From Bacteroidia bacterium (GTDB taxonomy: Bacteria; Bacteroidota; Bacteroidia; Chitinophagales; Saprospiraceae): 56,093 nt of DNA. How positions within the stretch are numbered: the stretch's first letter is position 1; each line of letters begins with the position of its first letter. Of the stretch, positions 28,069-36,195 are shown in pieces. The DNA is taken from the NCBI GenBank assembly GCA_030430845.1, contig JAUIKE010000037.1, forward strand, positions 1 to 56,093, given 5' to 3'. The notes below the pieces were generated by a model. The model saw nothing but the letters and a program-made list of their open reading frames with translations, was not told the DNA's origin and did no database searches. A program made the position numbers and the translations under genes.

Positions 28069-29603
28069 TGGACAAGAATGAAATAAAGCAAATACCTAAA
28101 GGCTGGGAAGTTGTCTCTCTTGGAGAAATTATAAGAATTTCTTCTGGTAAAAACTTGACTCAGAGGGAAATGAATTTAGGAGGTAAATTTGAAGTCTACG
28201 GAGGAAATGGTATTACAGGAAAACACGATGAATATAACGTTGAAGAAGCCACAATTGTCCTTGGAAGAGTAGGGTATTATTGTGGTAGTGTCCATATTAC
28301 AAGTCCAAAATCTTGGGTTACTGATAATGCATTTATTACTTCATTTCCTGAAAATCTTATTGATAAAAAGTTTCTTTTTAGCCTTTTAACATACATCAAT
28401 TTAGGCCAATATAGTAATTCAACAGCCCAACCTGTGATATCAGGAAAATCTATTTATCCAGTCAAAACTTTACTCCCTCCCCTCCCCGAACAGCTCCGCA
28501 TTGTCGACAAGATCGAGGAGCTGTTCACCCAACTCGACAAGGGGGTGGAGCAGCTCAAGGCCGTGCAGCAGCAGTTGCAGACGTATCGGCAGGCGGTGTT
28601 GAAGGCGGCGTTTGAGGGGAAACTCACGGAAGGTCGAAGGTCGAAGATCGAAATGATAGAAGAATCATCGGCGGGCGGCTCTCCCCCTCTAGGGGGCCGG
28701 GGGGCTGCGCAGGCCCAATCAGCAGAAGACCTCCTGGAACAAATCAAAATCGAGCGGCACCGGCATTATGAGCAGGAATTGGAACAGTGGACGGCCGAGG
28801 TTGAGGAATGGGAAGCCAATGGGAAGCCAGGTAAGAAGCCGCGCAAGCCTCGTCCGCCGAAGGAATATCCACCTTTGACGGAGGAGGAGCTGAAGAAATT
28901 GCCGGAGCCGCCTGAGGGGTGGAAAATATCTAGATTGGGAAATTTTGCAGATATAATTGGTGGAGTCACAAAAGGTAGAAAATTGGAGGGCAGGGAAACA
29001 ATTGAGCTACCATATTTAAGAGTGGCAAATGTCCAAGATGGATATCTTGACCTAAAAGTAATTAAGACTATTCAGGTACTCCTTGAAGATTTAGAAAAGT
29101 ATAGGCTCCAGGAGGGAGATGTTCTCTACACTGAGGGAGGAGACAAAGATAAACTAGGTAGAGGGACCATTTGGAAGAATGAAATTGACAATTGTATCCA
29201 TCAAAATCACGTGTTCCGAGCGAGGCTGTTTAAAGAGCTAACCCTCCCTAGCTTTATTGCATATTATTCGCAAACCCAAGAAGCGAAAACTTATTTTTTC
29301 AGAAATGCAAAACAAACGGTGAATTTAGCTTCCATCAATATGACTGTCCTTTCCAATCTTCCAGTTCCAATTCCACCTACCGAAGAACAGCATCAAATAC
29401 TTGAAGAAATCGAATCCCGCCTATCCGTATGCGAGCAAGTCGAAAAAACGATCGAGGCCAATCTGCAGAAGGCTGAAGCGTTGCGGCAAAGTATTCTGAA
29501 AAAGGCCTTTGAGGGCAAGTTGGTCCCGCAGGATCCGAAGGATGAGCCGGCGAGGGTATTGTTGGAGCGGATAAGGAAAGAGAAGTCCGCCTCCGCTTCA
29601 TAA
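28068..29603 (+). CDS. hsdS: Type I restriction-modification specificity subunit
   Basis: HsdS (511 aa) sets the bipartite DNA target. It has two target-recognition domains (~8-140 and ~285-440), each followed by a conserved coiled-coil spacer (LPEQLRIVDKIEELFTQLDKGVEQL; EEQHQILEEIESRLSVCEQVEKTI) ending in LKAAFEGKL / LKKAFEGKLV. The recognition domains are AT-rich while the spacers are GC-rich, as expected for exchanged cassettes. The central linker is unusually long (GRRSKIEMIEESSAGGSPPL onward) and carries repeat-derived sequence. ATG 28068 is used rather than the in-frame TTG before it. Confidence 0.95.
   Translation: MDKNEIKQIPKGWEVVSLGEIIRISSGKNLTQREMNLGGKFEVYGGNGITGKHDEYNVEEATIVLGRVGYYCGSVHITSPKSWVTDNAFITSFPENLIDKKFLFSLLTYINLGQYSNSTAQPVISGKSIYPVKTLLPPLPEQLRIVDKIEELFTQLDKGVEQLKAVQQQLQTYRQAVLKAAFEGKLTEGRRSKIEMIEESSAGGSPPLGGRGAAQAQSAEDLLEQIKIERHRHYEQELEQWTAEVEEWEANGKPGKKPRKPRPPKEYPPLTEEELKKLPEPPEGWKISRLGNFADIIGGVTKGRKLEGRETIELPYLRVANVQDGYLDLKVIKTIQVLLEDLEKYRLQEGDVLYTEGGDKDKLGRGTIWKNEIDNCIHQNHVFRARLFKELTLPSFIAYYSQTQEAKTYFFRNAKQTVNLASINMTVLSNLPVPIPPTEEQHQILEEIESRLSVCEQVEKTIEANLQKAEALRQSILKKAFEGKLVPQDPKDEPARVLLERIRKEKSASAS
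28632..28652 (+). repeat. Heptamer repeat inside hsdS
   Basis: GGTCGAA, GGTCGAA, GATCGAA in tandem, in frame (residues about 188-195). It is the same heptamer, in reverse complement, as the five copies after trkH at 15382. Confidence 0.9.
28683..28696 (+). repeat. GC-rich palindrome inside the hsdS linker
   Basis: CCCCCTCTAGGGGG forms a short inverted repeat and is followed by CCGGGGGGCT. It looks like an intergenic repeat that has been incorporated in frame. Confidence 0.8.
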
Positions 29604-29755
29604 CCTGCGAAGTTGTTCTAACGAAGAAGGCGAGGCTTCGGAAGAGACGGTCCGCCTTCGCTTTCCAGCTTCTGTGGCCATTAGGTAAAGGATGTAAGGC
29701 TTCGGCGGACGGAGAAAGCAGATGAAATTGTTGTAAACCATAAAAACCAAATCCC

Positions 29756-30778
29756 ATGAACTATTGGCAGATTGCAAACGGTGATGATAGCCGTGATTAT
29801 TCTTCCATTTTTTTACGCTATGGAGTAGCCTTTATTGGCCCCGGAAATATCGGTCCAATTGACGTAGCCAAAAATATTCCTCGATATGAAGAAATTGGTC
29901 GATGGAAGGATGTAAAACCCATCTTGGAACTTAAGGCAGGTGATAGAATTATCCTTAAGAATGGTCGCAGAGAAATGTTAGCAGCAGGAGAAGTTGTTAA
30001 ACATGAAGGCAGTATTTATAATTATTCTCACCTTTTTGGAGATATTGATGGGTGGAACTTGCAACACTTTGTAAAAGTGCGATGGAAAAAAATAGCCTGT
30101 CGATATGAAAAAATGGTCTTTTCTATTAGCACACTTCAAGGAATGAATTCTCCGAAAGTCAGAGCCGACATAGAAGCCCTATGGAAAAGTAGTCCATTTC
30201 TTGAAGCAGAAGAACTACCAAAAACTCATGAAAAAGATTACCTCATAACTTATGAAGACGTTGAACAGCATTTAATTGACAATGGAATGCGGGTCAGAGA
30301 TGCAGAAACAACTTCACACATTATCAGGCAGATAGAAAAACTTGCCAAGTGGTACATCAGTAATAAAATTAATGCCTCAGAACATGAGATTAGAACTTTT
30401 TTGGTAGTTCCATTTCTTCAGGCTTTGGGTTGGTCTCCACAAAAAATAGGCATAGAGAAAAATAAGATCGATATTTTACTCTACGAGGATCATGAACGGC
30501 AAAAGCCAAGTATTTTGATCGAAACTAAATCTATGTGGAGTGGTTCTCTACATGCCGTAAAACAAGCTCAGAGATATATCCACTCTGTTGATATTGCTAA
30601 AAACATCAATCAATTCATCGTTACTGATGGTTTGAGATATTGGCTTTACAAAAGGGAAGCTGAATCCTTTAAAGCCAGTGCTTACATGAATTTCCGAAAC
30701 AAAAGGTCAAAATACCCCATCTATAGAGAAGTAGATGGGATGCTTCACCTATTAGAAACCTTATCTCCAATATTATGA
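29756..30778 (+). CDS. PUA/EVE-like domain fused to HsdR-N-type PD-(D/E)xK nuclease
   Basis: A 340-aa protein with two recognisable parts. Residues 1-130 (MNYWQIANGDD, GVAFIGPGNIG, LKAGDRIILKNG, AAGEVV) resemble PUA/EVE-like folds that bind modified bases. Residues ~205-325 resemble the nuclease domain of type I R subunits: SEHEIRTFLVVPFLQALGW, IDILLYED (D239) and ILIETKS (E256, K258), with a following helix AVKQAQRYI. This suggests a modification-sensing (type IV-like) restriction enzyme, with function inferred. It sits 152 bp after hsdS, and rloA follows. No helicase or McrB-type GTPase partner is adjacent. Confidence 0.65.
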   Translation: MNYWQIANGDDSRDYSSIFLRYGVAFIGPGNIGPIDVAKNIPRYEEIGRWKDVKPILELKAGDRIILKNGRREMLAAGEVVKHEGSIYNYSHLFGDIDGWNLQHFVKVRWKKIACRYEKMVFSISTLQGMNSPKVRADIEALWKSSPFLEAEELPKTHEKDYLITYEDVEQHLIDNGMRVRDAETTSHIIRQIEKLAKWYISNKINASEHEIRTFLVVPFLQALGWSPQKIGIEKNKIDILLYEDHERQKPSILIETKSMWSGSLHAVKQAQRYIHSVDIAKNINQFIVTDGLRYWLYKREAESFKASAYMNFRNKRSKYPIYREVDGMLHLLETLSPIL

Positions 30779-30921
30779 TTAACACAGCTTTTACTTCTTT
30801 CATAAAGATAACATCCAATGTCTTGTTATATGCTGCCATAAATTTAATACAGAAGCATACACTATGCATCAATTAACTAGCTTCACCATCTACTCAAGTA
30901 GCTTTTTTGCTAATTTATAGC

Positions 30922-30929
30922 TAAATTTG
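30922..30929 (+). promoter_or_regulatory. Possible rloA promoter -7 element
   Basis: TAAATTTG matches TAnnTTTG 26 bp before the rloA ATG. The nearest upstream TTG has too short a spacing, so only the -7 is supported. Confidence 0.45.
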
Positions 30930-30954
30930 TGAAAAAATCACAAATAATCGACTT

Positions 30955-32286
30955 ATGCTAATCGAATTCAGCCTTGGCAACTTCTGGTCATTTAATGAAA
31001 TTCAGACCCTGCACATGCAGGCAGCTGCGATCAAGTCTAAATTCCCTAAGGTAGATCAGGAGAATCTTTTCGAGGTGGAGGAAGATTTTAGTCTGCTAAA
31101 AAGCAAGGCAATTTTCGGCGCAAATGGAAGTGGGAAGAGTAATTTGGTGAAGGGCTTTTATAGTATGATAGTGATTATTAGCGATTGTCTTAAAGATGAT
31201 CAAATTCTTTCAAAAATGATTTTCCATTTTTTGCTTCAAAGAGAAAACTTCCTTCAACCCAGTTTTTTTCAGATTTCATTTGTTACAAACGGAGTTCAGT
31301 ACAGATATGGTTTTGAGGCCGATAGAAAAAGGATTACCTCAGAATGGCTATTTGGGAAGCCTCTAAAAAAAGGTAAAAGGGGCTCTGGTATTAGAGAGCG
31401 GTATTATTTCACCAGAGAAGGAGACGATATAAAAGTCAACGAAAAAGTATTTAAGGAGGCTGTGCAATTTGTGCCGAAAAAAAACGAATCCGTGCCGCTG
31501 TACCGGGAAAACGTTTTGTTTCTAACCCTCGTGAGTGCATTTAACGGCCCTATTTCTAAAGAGGTTCGGGATTACTTTTTAAAGACCATCAGCCTATCCT
31601 CAGGTTTGGAAGACCCACGCAATTGGATAATATTACTTAATGTAATTGCAAACGATCCTCCATTTGCCGACCGGCTGACTCATTTACTTCAATCCATTGA
31701 TCCAAGTATTTCAAAAGTTGAGTTTAGGGAAATTCCCAAAGAACAATTACCAACTGATCTTCCACTGGTGAGAGAACCAAAACCTCAGGAAAAAGTCGGT
31801 ACAATCCTCATCAACAGAAGTATCAAAAATGGATCCGGGAAAAAAGCCAATTTGAGTTTTGTATTGGATGAACAAGAAGCTGAAGGTACCAAAAAGCTGG
31901 CTACATTAAGTCCGCATCTTTTCTATACATTAGATCATGGCGGCTTACTGATCGTTGACGAATTTGACGCCCGCTTGCATCCCAACTTGAGTCGAAAAAT
32001 CATCGAGCTTTTCCATTCTCCTAAGACGAACCCGCATAATGCACAGCTGGTCTTTGTATCGCATGACTCCAATTTGCTGGATGCCCGCTTACTGAGAAGA
32101 GACCAAATCGCCTTTACAAAGAAAGATCAGGCAGGCGCAACAGAGTTATACTCTTTGGCAGAATTTAAAGGGGTGCGGAATGACAGTTCTTTTGAGAAGG
32201 ATTATTTGATGGGAAAATACAATGCGGTGCCACATAATCTAAATGCCCTGGAAAGAGCCATTGAAAACTTTGTGAGGCATGAGTAA
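30955..32286 (+). CDS. AAA/ABC-type ATPase RloA (AbiLi-like)
   Basis: A 443-aa SMC/ABC-like ATPase of the AAA_15/AAA_21 group. Walker A is FGANGSGKSN at 54-63, Walker B is LLIVDEFDARLHP near 330, and the H-loop is LVFVSHD. The N-terminus (MLIEFSLGNFWSFNEIQTL) is typical of RloA. It overlaps rloB by 8 bp. RloA/RloB pairs are named for their linkage to type I restriction loci and correspond to the two-gene AbiL abortive-infection system; the ATPase probably senses phage and licenses RloB. That role is inferred here. Confidence 0.85.
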   Translation: MLIEFSLGNFWSFNEIQTLHMQAAAIKSKFPKVDQENLFEVEEDFSLLKSKAIFGANGSGKSNLVKGFYSMIVIISDCLKDDQILSKMIFHFLLQRENFLQPSFFQISFVTNGVQYRYGFEADRKRITSEWLFGKPLKKGKRGSGIRERYYFTREGDDIKVNEKVFKEAVQFVPKKNESVPLYRENVLFLTLVSAFNGPISKEVRDYFLKTISLSSGLEDPRNWIILLNVIANDPPFADRLTHLLQSIDPSISKVEFREIPKEQLPTDLPLVREPKPQEKVGTILINRSIKNGSGKKANLSFVLDEQEAEGTKKLATLSPHLFYTLDHGGLLIVDEFDARLHPNLSRKIIELFHSPKTNPHNAQLVFVSHDSNLLDARLLRRDQIAFTKKDQAGATELYSLAEFKGVRNDSSFEKDYLMGKYNAVPHNLNALERAIENFVRHE

Positions 32287-32965
32287 GAATGTCAAAAAAA
32301 CAGATCAGGGGAAGGCTTGGAATAAGAAGTTGACAAAAAGGAAACCTCCCCACCTGGAAACAAGATCGAAGGCCAAGTCCTTTTACATCGTATGTGAAGG
32401 CATGAACACCGAACCAGAGTATTTTAAATCTTTTCCTTTGGGTAATGCTCAGGTGGAATCATTTGGTTTGGGGCAATCGAAAACAAAACTAGTGGAAAGT
32501 GTCATCGAGATGATGGCATCCGATGAATCGATTAAGGAAAAAGAAGTTTGGGTGGTTTTTGATATGGATGTCCATCATGAGCAAGGAAGCCAGCAAAAAG
32601 AAGATTTTAATAAAGCTATAGAAATGGCCCAAAAACATGATCTCTATGTTGCGTACTCCAATGATACCTTTGAACTTTGGTTTGTGCTGCATTATCAATA
32701 TATCGAAACTCCCTGGATCCGGGACCAGTATTATGATAAATTAAGCAAGCTATGGGGTTGTAATTATACGAAGGATGGAAAAGCTAAAACCTTTTGTCAA
32801 CGGATCTATCAAATACTTTTAGAGGATGAAAAGGCTGATCAGGAAAAAGCCATTGACTGGGGAAGAAAATTGCATGATAAGCAAACTGACTTAACTTTCG
32901 CAGAGAGGAATCCCTGCACAACAGTATTTCAGTTGGTGGAAGAACTCAACAATTATCTCCATTAG
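32279..32965 (+). CDS. RloB-like putative TOPRIM nuclease (AbiLii-like)
   Basis: A 228-aa RloB family protein. Its motifs are CEGMNTEPEYFKSF (TOPRIM-like glutamate), VVFDMDVH (DxD), and SNDTFELWFVLHYQY, in family order. A basic N-terminus (TKRKPPHLETRSKAK) precedes them. It is translationally coupled to rloA and would be the effector that cleaves nucleic acid once the ATPase is triggered. The partner assignment comes from the overlap and from known RloAB/AbiL systems. Confidence 0.85.
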   Translation: MSKNVKKTDQGKAWNKKLTKRKPPHLETRSKAKSFYIVCEGMNTEPEYFKSFPLGNAQVESFGLGQSKTKLVESVIEMMASDESIKEKEVWVVFDMDVHHEQGSQQKEDFNKAIEMAQKHDLYVAYSNDTFELWFVLHYQYIETPWIRDQYYDKLSKLWGCNYTKDGKAKTFCQRIYQILLEDEKADQEKAIDWGRKLHDKQTDLTFAERNPCTTVFQLVEELNNYLH

Positions 32966-32991
32966 AATAAAAAAATCGAAATTATTGCAAT

Positions 32992-33336
32992 ATGAATGAA
33001 TATCAAAATAAGATCGAATCTACATTTAAGCTCACCTATGAGGGACAAACAATTGGATTTTTAGGCTTTCGGAATGGGATATGGAGTTTTTGTTATTCAG
33101 AAGAATTCAAAAAACAAGACAAGCTCAAACCTCTGCTTGATTTCCCCTATATTCACAAAGTTTACACTTTTAAAAAGTTAAACCCATTTTTTGTAATTCG
33201 TATACCTGGTTTAGGCCAGCCAGAAATAAAAAGAATACTTGAAAAAGAAAAGATCGATAAAAATGATGAAGTACGTTTGCTAGAACGCTTTGGTCAGAAA
33301 AGTATAGCTAATCCCTTTGAATTGTATAAAATATAA
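32992..33336 (+). CDS. Lone HipA-N-like (HipS-like) protein
   Basis: A 114-aa protein that resembles the N-terminal subdomain of HipA kinases: TYEGQTIGFLGFRNGIWSFCYSEEF, then KPLLDFP and FVIRIP, and a C-terminal RLLERFGQKSIANPFEL. No kinase domain follows. Similar lone domains (HipS) act as antitoxin in tripartite HipBST modules, but neither HipT nor HipB is seen next to it. It lies 26 bp after rloB and 16 bp before hsdM, so it is probably in one transcript with them. Function unknown. Confidence 0.55.
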   Translation: MNEYQNKIESTFKLTYEGQTIGFLGFRNGIWSFCYSEEFKKQDKLKPLLDFPYIHKVYTFKKLNPFFVIRIPGLGQPEIKRILEKEKIDKNDEVRLLERFGQKSIANPFELYKI

Positions 33337-33352
33337 AAATCAAGCCTCAATT

Positions 33353-34843
33353 ATGTCCAACACAGCCTCCATAGTCCAAAAAGTCTGGTCCTTCTGCGAC
33401 GTCCTCCGCGATGATGGCGTCGGATATGGTGATTATCTCGAACAACTCACCTACCTCCTATTCCTAAAAATGGCCGATGAATACAGCAAGCCACCTTATA
33501 ATCGTCCCTCGCAGATCCCGGAAGCCTACAACTGGGAAAGTCTGGCCAATAAACGAGGAGCCGAGCTGGAAAACCATTATCTGCAGCTATTAAGAGCACT
33601 GGGCCAAGAAGGAGGCCTACTCGGACAGATCTTCTACAAAGCCCAAAACAAGATCCAGGATCCTGCCAAGCTGTTCAAGGTCATTCAGATGATCAACAGC
33701 GAGAACTGGGTGATGATGGGGGCTGATGTAAAAGGCGATATCTATGAAGGCTTGCTGGAGAAGAATGCAGAAGACACCAAGAGCGGCGCCGGCCAGTATT
33801 TTACTCCACGAGCCCTGATCCAGGCCATGGTTGAATGCATCCGCCCTAAGCCTATGAAGACCATTGCGGATCCTGCCTGCGGGACCGGAGGCTTTTTCCT
33901 GGCCGCCTACGACTTTCTGACCGATCCTGAAAATTACCGGCTCGACAAGGAGCAGAAGCAATTCCTTAAATACAATACCTTCAAAGGCTGGGAGATCGTC
34001 ACCTCCACCTATCGCCTGGCCCTGATGAATATGTTTTTGCACAACATCGGAGACCTGACCAGTGATCCCTGCATTCTGCGGAATGATTCCCTGATCGGGG
34101 ATCCAGGCGAACGCTTTGATTATGTCCTGGCCAATCCACCCTTCGGCAAAAAAAGCAGCATGACCATCACCAATGAGGAAGGCAAGCAACAAAGGGAAGA
34201 ACTGACCTACAACCGGCAGGACTTTTGGGCTACTACCTCCAACAAACAACTGAATTTCCTCCAGCATATCCGAACATTGCTAAGGATAGGCGGAGAGGCC
34301 GCTGTGGTACTTCCGGATAATGTCTTATTCGAAGGAGGAGCCGGAGAGACGGTCCGCAAAAAGTTACTGCAGAATACCGAGCTACACACCATTTTACGGC
34401 TTCCTACGGGCATTTTCTACGCCAATGGAGTCAAGGCCAATGTCTTGTTTTTTGTCAACAAAGCAGCCAGCAAAGAGGCCCACACGAAGGAAGTCTGGTA
34501 TTACGACTTCCGGACCAACGTCCACTTCACCAAGAAGAAAAACCCAATGAAATTTGAGCACCTCAAAGAATTCATTGAGTGCTACCATCCAGAGAATCGG
34601 CATCAGCGGAAAGAGACCTGGAGCGAAGAGAATCCGGACGGCCGCTGGCGGAAGTTTACCTACGAAGAGATCACTGCTCGGGATAAGACCAGTCTGGATA
34701 TCTTCTGGCTCCGCGATGATAGTCTGGCTGACCTGGATAACCTTCCGGATCCGGATGTGTTGGCGGAGGAGATTATTGAGAATTTGGAAGATGGACTGGA
34801 GCAGTTTCGGGGGATATTGGAGGTATTGAATGGGGACGGGTGA
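33353..34843 (+). CDS. hsdM: Type I restriction-modification DNA methyltransferase
   Basis: HsdM (496 aa) makes N6-methyladenine at the HsdS-defined site. It has the helical HsdM_N domain (IVQKVWSFCDVLRDDGVGYGDYLEQLTYLLFLKMADE), AGQYFTPRALI, the SAM motif ADPACGTGGFFLAAY, and catalytic NPPF in YVLANPPFGKK. The start at 33353 matches the family N-terminus. It is the last gene of the hsdR-hsdS-x-rloAB-hip-hsdM cluster and is followed by a strong terminator. Confidence 0.96.
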   Translation: MSNTASIVQKVWSFCDVLRDDGVGYGDYLEQLTYLLFLKMADEYSKPPYNRPSQIPEAYNWESLANKRGAELENHYLQLLRALGQEGGLLGQIFYKAQNKIQDPAKLFKVIQMINSENWVMMGADVKGDIYEGLLEKNAEDTKSGAGQYFTPRALIQAMVECIRPKPMKTIADPACGTGGFFLAAYDFLTDPENYRLDKEQKQFLKYNTFKGWEIVTSTYRLALMNMFLHNIGDLTSDPCILRNDSLIGDPGERFDYVLANPPFGKKSSMTITNEEGKQQREELTYNRQDFWATTSNKQLNFLQHIRTLLRIGGEAAVVLPDNVLFEGGAGETVRKKLLQNTELHTILRLPTGIFYANGVKANVLFFVNKAASKEAHTKEVWYYDFRTNVHFTKKKNPMKFEHLKEFIECYHPENRHQRKETWSEENPDGRWRKFTYEEITARDKTSLDIFWLRDDSLADLDNLPDPDVLAEEIIENLEDGLEQFRGILEVLNGDG

Positions 34844-34845
34844 TT

Positions 34846-34883
34846 TAGGAGTTCTAAAAGCAATGCTGCTTTTAGAACTCCTA
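34846..34883. terminator. Terminator at the end of the restriction cluster
   Basis: A 17-bp perfect stem (34846-34862 with 34867-34883) with a 4-nt loop directly after hsdM, between convergent genes. Confidence 0.8.
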
Positions 34884-34895
34884 CTACTCTTATTT

Positions 34896-35462
34896 CTATT
34901 GCTTACGTTTTAATACCTTTTTTGTTGTTAGCAACAAGATTTCATCTCGACTTTTTACGATATCATAAATGATAAATTGATTATCATCAACAATTTCCCA
35001 GATAAGGTTTACATATCTTATCTGACCTGGGTTGGGGGCTCTAAAAAAAGCAAACTTATTCTTTGCTATTATTATGGCTTCCTCAAATGAAAAGGTATCA
35101 TTATCTCCAACTTCACAAAAGATAATTTTCTTCCTATCCTTAGAATGTTTTATAAATCCAAAAAGCTGGATTCCATCTGCATAAGGTGGCGGATATCCTT
35201 TCATCTCATAATCTACTTCCAAACCACTTCCATATCTCAGTTTTGAAAATGTCATATTCAATATTGCATTTTCGACATTCGGTAGCGTTGATTCTCCGCT
35301 CTGTAGGGAGTCCTGATTGACATTAATAAAAGAAATTTCATCTAATTCCCAGTTACCAATGAAATACTCAAAAAAATCTGCGCTGGAAACATCGATTTCT
35401 TGGGAGTAACTTGAAAAGCTAATGGAAAAGGCTAAGATTGAAAAGAGGATTAGTTTTTTCAT
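34896..35462 (-). CDS. Exported hypothetical protein (lipocalin-like length)
   Basis: A 188-aa protein with a signal peptide (MKKLILFSILAFSISFSSYSQ). The mature part starts with a conserved-looking FFEYFIGNWELDEISF, as in lipocalin-like/DUF proteins that open with "GxW", and continues with beta-rich sequence. No catalytic motif is seen. The gene is AT-rich and oriented against the restriction operon. Function unknown. Confidence 0.6.
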   Translation of the reverse strand: MKKLILFSILAFSISFSSYSQEIDVSSADFFEYFIGNWELDEISFINVNQDSLQSGESTLPNVENAILNMTFSKLRYGSGLEVDYEMKGYPPPYADGIQLFGFIKHSKDRKKIIFCEVGDNDTFSFEEAIIIAKNKFAFFRAPNPGQIRYVNLIWEIVDDNQFIIYDIVKSRDEILLLTTKKVLKRKQ

Positions 35463-35575
35463 TACTAATGATTTTAGGGTTTTTAAAATGTATTCTCTCT
35501 AAAATATTGATTTTTGATGAAACCCTAATCATCTTAAGCGTAGAAGTTGGACTTTAAAGTTTAGAACAAAATCAA

Positions 35576-36139
35576 ATGCAAAAATATTTTAAAACTTTAT
35601 CATCAATTGGCGAGTGCTTTACCCTGAAAATATCTACTCTCAGAAAATGGGGTCATCTCAAGCCTAAGCTGGATGTAAATAATCGAATCCACACTTGGGA
35701 ATGGGAAGGCCAGAAGCTTGTTCAAATTGGCTATTCTATAAGATCCTTGTCCCCAACACAAAAGCAACTCACACTTAAATACAGATTCGTAGATCGACTG
35801 ATTAAATATCCCATTGACCTGGAGGGTATCCCAACCAATCTTGGCAACGGGATCCGATGGTACTTCATCTGTCCGGCCACTGGAAGGCGCTGCTTGCATT
35901 TGATCTGTCCACCTGGAAGTAAATACTTCCTGCACCGGTCGGCCTATCCAGAGCTGATGTATGAGTCTCAAAAGAAAAGTAAATCGTGCAGGAAGCTGGA
36001 AAAGACCTATGGGTGGATATTTGAGAGTGAACGTTTACATGCAGAGTTGAATCAGAATTATCGGAAGCGGCATTATCGGGGCCAGCCAACGCCTTTGGTG
36101 AGGAAGATTGAGGAACTTTACGAAAAAGTAAAAATCTAG
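35576..36139 (+). CDS. Conserved hypothetical protein with CxxxxxxC knuckle
   Basis: A 187-aa soluble, basic protein. A recognisable block is WYFICPATGRRCLHLICPP...YFLHRSAYPELMYESQ followed by KSKSCRKLEKTYG. The CPATGRRC part could form part of a zinc or nucleic-acid binding site. I recall similar proteins across Bacteroidota, but not a function. The C-terminus (YRKRHYRGQPTPLVRKIEELYEKV) is strongly basic. It sits among island genes. Confidence 0.55.
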   Translation: MQKYFKTLSSIGECFTLKISTLRKWGHLKPKLDVNNRIHTWEWEGQKLVQIGYSIRSLSPTQKQLTLKYRFVDRLIKYPIDLEGIPTNLGNGIRWYFICPATGRRCLHLICPPGSKYFLHRSAYPELMYESQKKSKSCRKLEKTYGWIFESERLHAELNQNYRKRHYRGQPTPLVRKIEELYEKVKI

Positions 36140-36195
36140 TATATTAAAAATTAAATCTTTGAAAAGCCTAAATTTCCTTTTAAAAATAACGCCTA

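Noticed and set aside
29604..29755. Inverted repeat (GTCCGCC/GGCGGAC) after hsdS
   Set aside because: Arms are short, widely spaced and imperfect; too weak to call a terminator or element.
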